The notes under the pieces are model-generated. The model did no database searches. It was not told the origin of the DNA and saw only the letters and a list, made by a program, of their open reading frames with translations. A stretch of 64,000 nt of DNA from positions 62,001-126,000 of the forward strand of contig NZ_BSSQ01000001.1 of the NCBI RefSeq assembly GCF_030161375.1, given 5' to 3'. This stretch comes from Paenibacillus glycanilyticus. Lineage in GTDB: Bacteria > Bacillota > Bacilli > Paenibacillales > Paenibacillaceae. Positions 8,810 through 17,362 of the stretch are shown here, one piece after another. Every line of letters starts with the position of its first letter. Position 1 is the stretch's first letter. A program made the position numbers and the translations under genes.

Positions 8810-9733
8810 TTAGCCCTTAATGCCCGTATTAGCAAGACCTTGCACAATGTACTTCTGGAAGAAGAAGAAAATAAGAAGCGCCGGAACCGTCATGCCAAGT
8901 CCTAATGTAATAATAAGCGGCCAGTTCGGGATCGCCCCCGGGCTCGCGGCTGCCGAAGACAGCCTGGTTATTGCGGCAGGCAACGTCTGCAGCTTATCCG
9001 ATGACGTATAGAAGAACGGCGTAGCAAAGTCATTCCATGTAGCAAGTGCTGTCGTAATGGCGATAAACGCCATAATCGGCAATTGCAGCGGGAGAAGGAT
9101 CTGGAAGATGATCCGGAACGTTCCCGCGCCATCTACCTTAGCCGCCTCATCCAGCTCGTACGGGATCTTCTCAATGGACTGCTTGACGAGGAAGGCCCCC
9201 ATAATGTTCAGGCTTGGTCCGCCAATGAAGTAGACCCACCACGTATCGAGAATACCGGAACCACCGGTAAAGATGTTGTTCCCCCCGGCAAACGGGAATC
9301 TGGCGAATTCCAGATAAGTAGGAATGAGAGCAATCGTACCCGGAATCATCTGTGTTCCCAGCAAGATAAGGAATAGCTGATCTTTCCCTTTAAAACGAAG
9401 CCTTGCGAATACATAACCGGCCAGCAAAGAAGTCAGGAGCGCCCAGAACGTGTTATAGATGGTGCGGTAACCGGAATTAATGAAATATTTCTGAATGCCC
9501 GCATCGGCTGAGCCGTAGAACAGGACAAAAAAGTTATGAAGCGTAGGCGCTTTGGCGATTGGCAGCAATCCGATAATGGAGCTTGTAAACTCATCTCTCG
9601 TGAAGAAGCCGGCCAGAACCATGAAGACTAGCGGATATAACAGGACAAGTCCAACGCTTAGCAGAATCAGATGGGCAATGAAATTGCCGGGCTTCAGTTG
9701 AAAAGCTAGTTTTTTGGCAAAAGATTCTTTCAT
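8810..9733 (-). CDS. sugar ABC transporter permease, MalG type
   Basis: 307 aa with six predicted membrane segments and the cytoplasmic ATPase-contact loop DEAAKVDGAGTFRIIF. The ATG overlaps the stop of the upstream permease gene (ATGA), and its site AAAGGAGGTCC lies inside that gene, so the two are translationally coupled. It forms the translocation channel with the MalF-type partner in the cell membrane. Confidence 0.93.
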   Translation of the reverse strand: MKESFAKKLAFQLKPGNFIAHLILLSVGLVLLYPLVFMVLAGFFTRDEFTSSIIGLLPIAKAPTLHNFFVLFYGSADAGIQKYFINSGYRTIYNTFWALLTSLLAGYVFARLRFKGKDQLFLILLGTQMIPGTIALIPTYLEFARFPFAGGNNIFTGGSGILDTWWVYFIGGPSLNIMGAFLVKQSIEKIPYELDEAAKVDGAGTFRIIFQILLPLQLPIMAFIAITTALATWNDFATPFFYTSSDKLQTLPAAITRLSSAAASPGAIPNWPLIITLGLGMTVPALLIFFFFQKYIVQGLANTGIKG

Positions 9734-10734
9734 GCTTTTGGACCTCCTTTTACGCCTTTAATCTTGATGGTTGAGCTTCTGTCGGAATTCGTGGACCAGC
9801 GGTAATAGAACACGGTACCGACGAAGACCACAACGGCCATAATGAGCGAGGAAGCGCCCGCCATGCCCAAGTTGAAATCCCAGAACGCATCGCGATAGAT
9901 GCGGAATACGAGTACTTCCGTTTTGCCGTAAGGACCGCCGCCTGTCATAAACAATACCTGTTCGTAAATTTGAATGGCGCCGATCAAGCTTGTGATAACA
10001 ATGTAAGTTGCAATCGGTTTCAAGCCTGGAAGCGTTACGTTCCAAAGTTTACCCCAGCGCCCTGCTCCGTCGATCTCCGCCGCCTCGTACAAGGAAACGT
10101 CAACCGACTGCAAGCCCGCGAGCCAGATGAGCGCCGCTCCCCCTACGCCTTTCCATACGGAGTAGACAACAATCCAGAAGACGCCCCAGAAAACGGAATA
10201 TTGCCATACGATCGGCTCCTTGCCAATCGACTTCAGAAAGTTATTAATAACGCCGTTATTCGTATCGAGAAGGAGATTAAAAATCTGCGTTGTGGCAACG
10301 GTAGACGTTACCGCGGGAATGTACCAGATCGACCGGTAGATCCCTTTGCCGAACAAGGGCATATTCATTAGGATAGCTGCGCCAAAGCCGGCAATCAGGG
10401 TGATTCCGGTTACAAGTCCGCCCATCCAGATGGATCTCCATAATGCTTCGTAATACAAAGGATCTTTAAAGAACCGCACATAGTTGTCGAACCAGATAAA
10501 TTTCGGATGAGCGGCAATGCCTACCCAATCGAAGAAACCAAGGAAAAATCCAAATAAGGTCGGGAAGCCCGAAAGGACTAGCCACCATAGGATCATTGGA
10601 CTTAAAATAGCCGTGGCGATTAACGCATCTTTGTGTCTGACCGCAAACTTCTTGAGAGAGGATTGTGTTGATACGTTAGTGACTGGCATTTGTAAGGGTG
10701 ATGCTGCTTCTACTTTCCTGTCATTCATGTTCAT
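9730..10734 (-). CDS. sugar ABC transporter permease, MalF type
   Basis: 334 aa with six predicted membrane segments; the ATPase-contact loop is EAAEIDGAGRWGKLW. AAGGAGG precedes two possible ATGs 6 nt apart; the first is given, and the second (10728) is equally possible. It is the first gene of the transport operon, behind its own promoter and operator. Confidence 0.92.
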   Translation of the reverse strand: MNMNDRKVEAASPLQMPVTNVSTQSSLKKFAVRHKDALIATAILSPMILWWLVLSGFPTLFGFFLGFFDWVGIAAHPKFIWFDNYVRFFKDPLYYEALWRSIWMGGLVTGITLIAGFGAAILMNMPLFGKGIYRSIWYIPAVTSTVATTQIFNLLLDTNNGVINNFLKSIGKEPIVWQYSVFWGVFWIVVYSVWKGVGGAALIWLAGLQSVDVSLYEAAEIDGAGRWGKLWNVTLPGLKPIATYIVITSLIGAIQIYEQVLFMTGGGPYGKTEVLVFRIYRDAFWDFNLGMAGASSLIMAVVVFVGTVFYYRWSTNSDRSSTIKIKGVKGGPKA

Positions 10735-10797
10735 AATTCCTCCTTGCTAGTTATAGACGTACTCAAATGCAAATGCTATATATTCCCTATAAAATAT

Positions 10798-10825
10798 ATT
10801 ATATTTGTTATATCAAATTAGTCAA
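10798..10825 (-). promoter_or_regulatory. promoter of the permease operon with operator in the spacer
   Basis: TTGACT (10825-10820) and TATAAT (10803-10798) are 16 bp apart. The palindrome ATTTGTTATATCAAAT (10803-10818) fills the spacer exactly, so a bound repressor would block RNA polymerase. Confidence 0.7.
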
Positions 10826-10829
10826 TTGG

Positions 10830-10877
10830 AAAAAAAAGAAAAACCGGATCCTTTTGTAAAAAAGGATCCGGTTTTTT
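10830..10877 (-). terminator. terminator after the regulator gene
   Basis: AAAACCGGATCC pairs with GGATCCGGTTTT across a short A/T loop; on the minus strand a long T-run follows. It insulates the regulator gene from the permease operon. Confidence 0.85.
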
Positions 10878-10900
10878 AGAGATCTGCCATATGATCGCTG

Positions 10901-12034
10901 CTAAGCCTGCGCTTTAGCCGTAGTTTTCCGTAGCACGAGGGATGGTTTGAGAATCTTTTTCTCGAATTTGACCGGCTGTTTGCCTTTATTCTCGATTACT
11001 TGAAGAAGCAGCAGCACCGCTTCGGCACCCATTTGATATTCCGATTGATCAATATGGGTCAGCAAGCTGAACTCTTCAAGCAGCGGCGTCGGATTATCAA
11101 ACGTCACGATGGAGATGTCCTCCGGCACGCGCAAGCCAACTTCCTTCGCAATCGACAAAATCTGGACGCCAAGCGAGCAGTTAAGAGCAATATATGCGGT
11201 GGCCATCTGGTTTTTCACAAACCGGTAAAACGGATGCTCGGGATTCATTCCGCCGCCGTTAATATGAATGTCGTTCAAGATGAGCGACGGGTTGATCAAC
11301 GCTTCCTTCTGTTTCAGCGCTTCCTGGTAGCCCTGGATCCGCTCGTCCACCGATACGGTCATAAGCGGCGAGTCGGAACAGATCGCAATGTTGCGGTGCC
11401 CCAGCTCCCACAGGTGATCAACGGCCAGCATCGTAGCAAACGCGCTATCAGAAGCGACAACGTTCGTCTCTACGCCCGGCAAGTACCGGTCGATCAGGAC
11501 AAACGGGTAATTTTGCATTTTGAGCGCGATAATCTCTTCGTTGTACACCTCGGCGTCGACCGGGAAAATAATAAGCCCGTCAACGGTGTTCTTCATCTCC
11601 CGGATAACTTCCTTCTCTTTCTCCTTGGAGTTGTTCGTCAGCATGATCACTAGCGAATAACCTTTCTCCTTGAGATGATCCGTAATTCCCGCTATCAAAC
11701 GGATCGCGAAGTAGTCTCCTAGCACCGGGAAGACAAGGCCAATCTTCACTTTAGGCCCTTTCTGTTCCCCGCGGGGTTCGTTCACCGGGCTAACGGCCAT
11801 CTGTTTCTCTGGGATGCCTTTGACGAAACTTCCTCTGCCCGGGATGCGGTAAATCCATCCGTCCTTCGCCAGCTCAGCCAGCGCGTTAACTACCGTAATC
11901 CGACTGACGTCGAATTCGTCCATCAGATCTTTCTCTGTCGGGATTTTATCGTCTTCGACGAGCTCCCGCGAGATGATCAGATCTTTGAAATGATTCTGTA
12001 TCTTAATATACAGAGGTTCTCTGTCTTGACTCAC
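10901..12034 (-). CDS. GntR/LacI-type (AraR-like) transcriptional regulator
   Basis: 377 aa from a GTG start with GGAGG 7 nt upstream. Residues 1-72 form a GntR winged helix (PTEKDLMDEFDVSRITVVNA). From about 90 to 370 there is a LacI/periplasmic-binding-type sensor domain (KIGLVFPVLGDYF, GLIIFPVDA, DISIVTFDNPTPL). This architecture is known from AraR, a repressor released by sugar. The gene lies between two groups of mannoside genes, and AraR-sized 16-bp palindromes sit at their promoters and at its own, so it is the likely local repressor, with autoregulation. The inducer cannot be read from sequence. Confidence 0.9.
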   Translation of the reverse strand: MSQDREPLYIKIQNHFKDLIISRELVEDDKIPTEKDLMDEFDVSRITVVNALAELAKDGWIYRIPGRGSFVKGIPEKQMAVSPVNEPRGEQKGPKVKIGLVFPVLGDYFAIRLIAGITDHLKEKGYSLVIMLTNNSKEKEKEVIREMKNTVDGLIIFPVDAEVYNEEIIALKMQNYPFVLIDRYLPGVETNVVASDSAFATMLAVDHLWELGHRNIAICSDSPLMTVSVDERIQGYQEALKQKEALINPSLILNDIHINGGGMNPEHPFYRFVKNQMATAYIALNCSLGVQILSIAKEVGLRVPEDISIVTFDNPTPLLEEFSLLTHIDQSEYQMGAEAVLLLLQVIENKGKQPVKFEKKILKPSLVLRKTTAKAQA

Positions 12035-12063
12035 GCGTAATCCTCCTATCCGGACCGCAATTC

Positions 12064-12104
12064 AATGATTATAACAAATATACCATATTTGAGTTTGTTA
12101 ACAA
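12064..12104 (-). promoter_or_regulatory. promoter and operator region of the regulator gene
   Basis: TTGTTA (12104-12099) and TATATT (12082-12077) are 16 bp apart. TATAACAAAT (12070-12079) is a perfect operator half-site at the start point, and TTTGTTAACAAA (12093-12104) is a perfect palindrome over the -35 box. Confidence 0.5.
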
Positions 12105-12146
12105 AACAGTTATTTAAACAGCTGTTTATTTTCCTTATTTAGAGAG

Positions 12147-12178
12147 AAAAACAAGGGCGCACCTCATATGCGCCCCTG
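12147..12178 (-). terminator. terminator after the DUF4965 gene
   Basis: GGGCGCA and TGCGCCC form a stem; on the minus strand TTGTTTTTCTCTC follows. Confidence 0.8.
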
Positions 12179-12199
12179 TCCATTACAGGCAAATCGAAT

Positions 12200-14239
12200 T
12201 TACTTTCCTCCGTTGACGGAAGAAACCGTTTGGAAAGCGTTCATGATGCCCTTGTCCTTCAGCACCTTCATGAAGATGCCGCCCACGACTGACCGGTGCT
12301 GGAAGTTCAGTTGACGCGTTGTCAACGTATCCGTCCAGTCCGAGAATGGAACGCGGTCAACCGAATCGTTCAGCATATCCCAGATCGGGCTTACCAGCTC
12401 TTCGAAATCGTTTTGGTTATCCGACAAGGCGGCCGACCAAACGAGCCAGTCGTTTTTCGTATAGGTAGCACGGTTATCGAGCGGCGTGCCGTAATCGTTT
12501 TTCATCTTTTTGTACCAGCTGATCTCTTTGTTGATCATCTCTTTGGAGAACAGGTCCGTGCCAAACAGCACATCCCAGATCAGGTTATATTTGAGGCTCC
12601 AAGTACCTTCCGAACCAAAGGCCAGCTTCGTATGGTCGCCGTCCGCCGCAAGCACTTCCCACTGTTCAGCCATTTCTTGGGCTTTGGCCATGTAACGGGC
12701 TGCCGTTTCGTTATCGCCTTGCAGCTGCTTCAGAATCGAGTAGCTCGCTACGCCCATAACCGCCTTCACGGACAAGTTGGCGTTGCGCGCCAGATGTCCC
12801 GCAAAGTCGTCCGTGCAAAGCTGATTCTCCGGATCAAGACCAAACTCCGTCAAATAATCGGCCCATTCGCCGAAAATGTCCATATGGCTGAACAAGTAAT
12901 TCCGGTTGCCGCCGGCAAGCGCGCAGGACGCCGCCATGGCGAGCATATTGCCGCATTCCTCTACCGGCATTTGTCCGTCGCGATCGTTCTCGCCGTACAC
13001 TTGGCCGTTGCCGATTGGATATTGGCCGATATCATGCGGAGCAAACTCGAAAGTCCATTTATCCGTCTTCGCATACTTCACAATTGGGCGAATCATGCCT
13101 TCAACCAGCTCAGGCGCATACAGCAGGAACAACGGAACGGACGGATAGCTGACGTCCACCGTAGCCATGCAGCCGTTGCTGTAACATTCTTTGGACAGGA
13201 ACAAAATCTCGCCATCCGTATCCAAGACAAGCTTATGCGCAGCAATAGCTTGGCGGTAAGACAAGGCTAGCAGATCGGCATAACGGCTGCCGCCGGCTTG
13301 CTGGCCTTCGGCAATGATTTGTTTATCAAACGCCGCACAACGCTCAAGCAGGCTTTCGTATTCTGAGAACGCAGCCGCAATCATCTCTTGCGTGCTTTGT
13401 CCGTTTCTTTTCCAATAAGCTTCAAGCTTGTCTCCGAAATATTCAACCGCAATCACATCGTCATATGCCAGTACAGCAAGACGTTTCTCGGTTACAGCGC
13501 CAACGCCGCCGATGTTATAGACAAGGGCCATAACCGGCTGAACGTCCGCAACCACTTGCGCTTCGGTCTCTGCCGGCGATTCCGCCAGCTTCTCATTGCG
13601 AACGAATCGATGACGGATATGAGCAGGCGCGATATAACCAGTCACTTCATCGGATTTCTTCGCGTTCAGGTAGAAATAACCCCAGTCAATGCGGTGATCG
13701 TCACCGGAACGGTTAACCGGCTCTTGCTTCTCATGAGCGATTTGCATCGTGATCAGTTCGCCGTCTTCCTGCTTCTTGCTGATGACCGCTTGCTTCGACG
13801 AATCCACGCACCACTCGCCGGTCACGTCGAAGTAGATTTGTACGTCATGCTCTTCGCCGTCGATCGAACGAACTTCGAACGCTACGTAAGAAGCCGGGCG
13901 CGATAATACATCCAGATCATTCAGAAGCAGCGGGGACGTAAAGCGAACCGTCAACTCCACTCCTGCGGATTGGAACGTATACACCGTGCTAAGCGGAGAT
14001 ACGGATACGCTCTTCTGCTCCATCGCCTGCGGCTCCGTGTAATAACGCTCGGCATTAGCCTCAACCTTACCTGCGAATCGTAGAATCATGCCATCGATAC
14101 GAATAAGGCCAGTCATTGCATGGCGTTGTCCCGTCCAGTGGCGGGTATAGTCATCTGTAAGACGGTCCGCTTGGGACCATACACTGAAATAAGGATCTAT
14201 CGTTACGAGAGGGACTGCAGGAGGACGAATTGCGCTCAT
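12200..14239 (-). CDS. cytoplasmic DUF5127/DUF4965/DUF1793 (glutaminase A-like) protein
   Basis: 679 aa; the ATG (MSAIRPPAVPLVTIDPYFS) follows AAAGGAG at 9 nt. The N-terminal opening with NPYFS-like DPYFSVW, the central VDVSYPSVPLFLLYAPELV and the late GTWSLKYNLIWDVLF / YTKNDWLVWSAA blocks mark the fungal GtaA-like family (DUF5127, DUF4965, DUF1793). Fungal members are secreted glutaminases, but this one has no signal peptide and sits in a mannoside regulon with the same operator. A cytoplasmic (alpha/alpha)6 glycosidase is a reasonable alternative; the substrate is unknown. Confidence 0.8.
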   Translation of the reverse strand: MSAIRPPAVPLVTIDPYFSVWSQADRLTDDYTRHWTGQRHAMTGLIRIDGMILRFAGKVEANAERYYTEPQAMEQKSVSVSPLSTVYTFQSAGVELTVRFTSPLLLNDLDVLSRPASYVAFEVRSIDGEEHDVQIYFDVTGEWCVDSSKQAVISKKQEDGELITMQIAHEKQEPVNRSGDDHRIDWGYFYLNAKKSDEVTGYIAPAHIRHRFVRNEKLAESPAETEAQVVADVQPVMALVYNIGGVGAVTEKRLAVLAYDDVIAVEYFGDKLEAYWKRNGQSTQEMIAAAFSEYESLLERCAAFDKQIIAEGQQAGGSRYADLLALSYRQAIAAHKLVLDTDGEILFLSKECYSNGCMATVDVSYPSVPLFLLYAPELVEGMIRPIVKYAKTDKWTFEFAPHDIGQYPIGNGQVYGENDRDGQMPVEECGNMLAMAASCALAGGNRNYLFSHMDIFGEWADYLTEFGLDPENQLCTDDFAGHLARNANLSVKAVMGVASYSILKQLQGDNETAARYMAKAQEMAEQWEVLAADGDHTKLAFGSEGTWSLKYNLIWDVLFGTDLFSKEMINKEISWYKKMKNDYGTPLDNRATYTKNDWLVWSAALSDNQNDFEELVSPIWDMLNDSVDRVPFSDWTDTLTTRQLNFQHRSVVGGIFMKVLKDKGIMNAFQTVSSVNGGK

Positions 14240-14268
14240 CAAAAACAACTCCTTTATCATATATAGGC

Positions 14269-14316
14269 ATTTGTTATAATGGATATATTATAATGCTATA
14301 TTAAATTTTATGTCAA
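14269..14316 (-). promoter_or_regulatory. promoter and operator of the DUF4965 gene
   Basis: TTGACA (14316-14311) and TATAAT (14292-14287) are perfect boxes 18 bp apart. ATTTGTTATAATGGAT (14269-14284) has a perfect left operator half at the predicted start point. Confidence 0.7.
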
Positions 14317-14442
14317 TGAGCATATTTAATTATTTGGGGTAAATCACATTCTACTTTTTGCTCTAGTGGTCTGATACACAAGCGAACCTCCTGGTAGGTT
14401 CATATGCTTAGCTTAACACTAAGAATGCAAAGGACTGTGATT

Positions 14443-15171
14443 ATGCGCAATCTATCGGCAATAGAGCTGTATTTGGAATTGTTGAAGAAAACGATTCTAT
14501 TTGAAATCTGGCTGGAGCATGAACCGGGCGCTACGAAGGAAAACCGCCTTCAAGGCCTCGATTGGCCCCTTATTGCACATAGCATGATCGGGCGAATCCG
14601 CATGAATAATCTTCATATGCTGATGAACGATGTCATTAACAACAACGTCAAAGGCGATTTCATCGAAACGGGCGTATGGCGCGGCGGAGCGTGCATCTTC
14701 ATGGCCGGCTTCCTGAAAGCCCATAACGTAAGGAACCGGAAGGTGCTGGTCGCCGATTCCTTTGAAGGCCTGCCTAAGCCGGATCCGCAATATCCGATCG
14801 ATGCTACCTCCAAATTCCACGAGCAGGACTTTTTGCGCGTTTCCTTGCCTGAGGTTCAGGGCAACTTCAAGAAATATGATCTATTGGACGATAACGTCGT
14901 CTTCCTGAAAGGCTGGTTCAAAGATACGTTGCCTACGGCGCCAACGGACAAAATCGCCATTGCTCGCCTCGACGGCGACATGTATTCCTCAACGATGGAT
15001 GCGCTGACTAACCTGTATCCAAAAGTGTCCGTCGGCGGCTACGTCATCATCGACGACTACTCCATCGGCTATTGCGCCGCTGCCGTGCACGACTTCCGCG
15101 CCATTCATAACATCACTGACCCGCTTGTTGTTATCGATATTACCGGCGTGTATTGGAAGAAGACGAAGTAA
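14443..15171 (+). CDS. TylF/macrocin O-methyltransferase-type protein
   Basis: 242 aa from an ATG preceded by AAAGGA at 9 nt; a longer version from 14404 is possible but has a weaker site. GDFIETGVWRGGACIF is the SAM-binding loop, and RLDGDMYSSTMDAL with GGYVIIDDY carries the metal-binding aspartates of the TylF family (Pfam 05711). Family members methylate sugar or small-molecule hydroxyls. It stands alone on the plus strand without sugar or antibiotic biosynthesis genes nearby, so the acceptor is unknown. Confidence 0.85.
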   Translation: MRNLSAIELYLELLKKTILFEIWLEHEPGATKENRLQGLDWPLIAHSMIGRIRMNNLHMLMNDVINNNVKGDFIETGVWRGGACIFMAGFLKAHNVRNRKVLVADSFEGLPKPDPQYPIDATSKFHEQDFLRVSLPEVQGNFKKYDLLDDNVVFLKGWFKDTLPTAPTDKIAIARLDGDMYSSTMDALTNLYPKVSVGGYVIIDDYSIGYCAAAVHDFRAIHNITDPLVVIDITGVYWKKTK

Positions 15172-15250
15172 GTTGTGCGGCCGAGGGAAGTCGGGCTTTC
15201 ATAGCTGACGCACCGCCTTCAATAGCCGACTTAAGCCGACTAAGCTTGCT

Positions 15251-15551
15251 CCTTAACGATGTGGCACATCGTTAAGGAGGGTAGAGTGTTACTTTGTTGG
15301 GGCCTTAACGATGCCGCGCATCGTTAAGATCGGGGAAACCACTCAATTTTGCTCGTTTCCCCGACTAGCTTAACTCCTTAACGATGTGCGGCAATGTTAA
15401 AGAAGGTAGAATGTTACTTTGCTGAAGCCTTATCGATGCGGTGCATCGTTAAGCTCGCGGAAACCTGCCCATTGTGCCAGCTTCGCATCAGATTAGTCTA
15501 GTTACTGACCAAACTGAAAGGCCTTAACGATGCCATGCATCGTTAAGGCCT
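15251..15551. repeat. array of five related palindromes (CTTAACGATG...CATCGTTAAG)
   Basis: Copies lie at 15251-15277 (perfect 13+1+13), 15304-15328 (11+3+11), 15376-15402 (degraded), 15429-15453 (one mismatch) and 15519-15551 (perfect 15+3+15). Copies 1-2 and 3-4 are each 53 bp apart, and GGTAGAGTGTTACTTTG recurs between them as GGTAGAATGTTACTTTG, so a 125-bp unit has been duplicated in tandem. The rest of the 15172-15593 gap shows no gene. The array separates two convergent genes. Confidence 0.85.
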
Positions 15552-15556
15552 TTTCC
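15517..15556. terminator. bidirectional terminator (last palindrome of the array)
   Basis: AAAGGCCTTAACGATGC pairs with its complement across CAT, and TTTT or A-runs lie outside both arms. It can end both the methyltransferase mRNA (plus) and the NAD-salvage mRNA (minus). Confidence 0.6.
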
Positions 15557-15593
15557 CGCCTGCTATCTTTTCAGAACTAAGTTCTCGAGTTTC

Positions 15594-16622
15594 TCACGAT
15601 CTCGGCTCTCCCATCCATTCATATGGATTGCTGTATTTCTCATGGCGTCCGAGAATCGCTTTGACCTGCCGCACCCGATCCTCAAGGCTGCCACGGAGCG
15701 GAATATACGGAATTTTGCGTTCGATGAGATCGGCTACAATCTGCTTTTGGAATATGGCCCGGTTCACTTCTCCCGACCGATCCGGCGTATCGTCATACGG
15801 AATATCGTCCTCGCATAAGAAGACGAGGTCATAGCGCGAAGCGCATCGGTTAGCTAACTCCTGTAGCTTAGGATGCGCCTCCCCATGATAATAAAGAGAG
15901 AACATATACGTCGTAATCGCGTTTGTATCTACAAAGAGTACATTCCTCGCCTCTAGCAACATTCGTTCCTCGCGCTCGAGATGACCTTCCGCGATCTCTA
16001 CCAATTGTTCAAGCGTTAAGCGACGTTCGATCTGATGCTCCTCCCAATATTCCCGGCCATATTCGGGCATCCAGACGGATTGCAGCTCTTCCGCCATACG
16101 AGCGGCAAGGGTTGTTTTTCCCGTTGAAGGCGCACCGAGAAATACAACATTCGTCATGAGGTCCCGATAGACCAGCGGATCTACCAACCCTCTATTGTCG
16201 TACGTTGCCTCTCGAACCTTTGTACCGGATACCGGAAACGTCTCCCGGAGCGGATCGACCTGCCGATTAAGCGCACCAAGAGCTTCGCTCATATGCTCGC
16301 CGTAAAACTCGCTGGAATAGAAATGCGTAACCTTCCGGCCGCCAAGCAGCCCCAGAATGTAATTCTCCTGAATCCATTTGATCTCCGGCGTATCCCCGCT
16401 GTCAGCTGGACCATCCCAAGCTTCCAACACTTCAACAGCCGGATATAGATTACGGATCCAGCGCGCCCGCACGGATAACGGCACTCTCGTCACCTCGGGA
16501 CTGTCATAGATGACCACAATGAGATGGTCCACTTCAAGAAGCGCCGTCTCTACCACATGCTGGTGCCCGCGGTGGAACGGGGCGAATTTGCCAAGCGTTA
16601 ACCCTACTTTTTTATCCGGCAT
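15594..16622 (-). CDS. nadR: NadR-type NMN adenylyltransferase / ribosylnicotinamide kinase
   Basis: 342 aa. The N-terminal nucleotidyltransferase has GKFAPFHRGH (residues 11-20) and the later FPVSGTKVRE. The C-terminal kinase has the P-loop GAPSTGKT (163-170) and VFLCEDDIPYDDTPDR. There is no N-terminal DNA-binding domain, so unlike enteric NadR it is an enzyme only. It makes NMN from nicotinamide riboside and then NAD. Its start (site GAGGTGA) overlaps the end of pnuC by 11 bp, which couples uptake to phosphorylation. Confidence 0.93.
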   Translation of the reverse strand: MPDKKVGLTLGKFAPFHRGHQHVVETALLEVDHLIVVIYDSPEVTRVPLSVRARWIRNLYPAVEVLEAWDGPADSGDTPEIKWIQENYILGLLGGRKVTHFYSSEFYGEHMSEALGALNRQVDPLRETFPVSGTKVREATYDNRGLVDPLVYRDLMTNVVFLGAPSTGKTTLAARMAEELQSVWMPEYGREYWEEHQIERRLTLEQLVEIAEGHLEREERMLLEARNVLFVDTNAITTYMFSLYYHGEAHPKLQELANRCASRYDLVFLCEDDIPYDDTPDRSGEVNRAIFQKQIVADLIERKIPYIPLRGSLEDRVRQVKAILGRHEKYSNPYEWMGEPRS

Positions 16623-17286
16623 ACGTATTCACCTCATCCTGCTGCTCTCGCAAAGCCGACGCCCGACGCATATACTCCCGCTTCCATTCGACAAGTCCCA
16701 AAATTGCGATACCGAGGAAAATCACATACAAGAACGATGTCGCGTACAGCTCCTTGTAGAAATACATGCCGATCGACAAGACGTCAACCACGATCCAGAA
16801 ATACCAGCTTTGCAGAATTTTATACGAGAGCAGGAATTGGGCCACAAGACTTAACGTCGCGATAAAAGCATCCAAATACGGAATGGACGCGTCCGTATGG
16901 CGCTCAAGCAGATACCCCCACGCCGCAGTAAACACAACCAGAAAACCAAGAAGCAACACCGCCATCCGCGGCGTCCACGATCTTGTTGGACGTACGGCCG
17001 CCCCTTCGCGCCTCGTCATCCAGACCACCCAGCCGTAAATGCTAAGCACGAAGAAAAACACCTGCAGCGTCATATCCGCATACAGCTTCACGTCCAGGAA
17101 CATATAGAAGAAGCAGGCCACATTGACCAGACTAATCGGCCAAGTCCACAACTTCTCCTTCGCCGTCAGCCATACGGCCGCAAGCCCCGTTGTTGTTGCC
17201 GCGATCTCGATCGCACTCGACGACGTATAATAAGCGACCGCCAGGATAGCAACGAACAGACCCAGCATCGATAAATTTTGTTTCAT
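16612..17286 (-). CDS. pnuC: PnuC-type nicotinamide riboside transporter
   Basis: 224 aa, strongly hydrophobic with about seven membrane segments. The ATG (MKQNLSMLGL) follows AGGAGG; an earlier in-frame start lies upstream of that site. WPISLVNVACFFYMF and YADMTLQVFFFVLSIYGW are typical PnuC segments. It moves nicotinamide riboside by facilitated diffusion, driven by NadR phosphorylation; the two genes overlap. Confidence 0.93.
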   Translation of the reverse strand: MKQNLSMLGLFVAILAVAYYTSSSAIEIAATTTGLAAVWLTAKEKLWTWPISLVNVACFFYMFLDVKLYADMTLQVFFFVLSIYGWVVWMTRREGAAVRPTRSWTPRMAVLLLGFLVVFTAAWGYLLERHTDASIPYLDAFIATLSLVAQFLLSYKILQSWYFWIVVDVLSIGMYFYKELYATSFLYVIFLGIAILGLVEWKREYMRRASALREQQDEVNTYAG

Positions 17287-17362
17287 ATTAATGATTCCTC
17301 CTATATGAATGACCACCTAAAAAGGCAAAGCCTCAGCCGTTCATGGTGCTCATCGGTATTCC

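Noticed and set aside
15251-15551. CRISPR array
   Set aside because: The repeats are palindromes with variable loops and only five copies. Spacing is 53, 72, 53 and 93 bp, spacers themselves repeat, and no cas genes are present.
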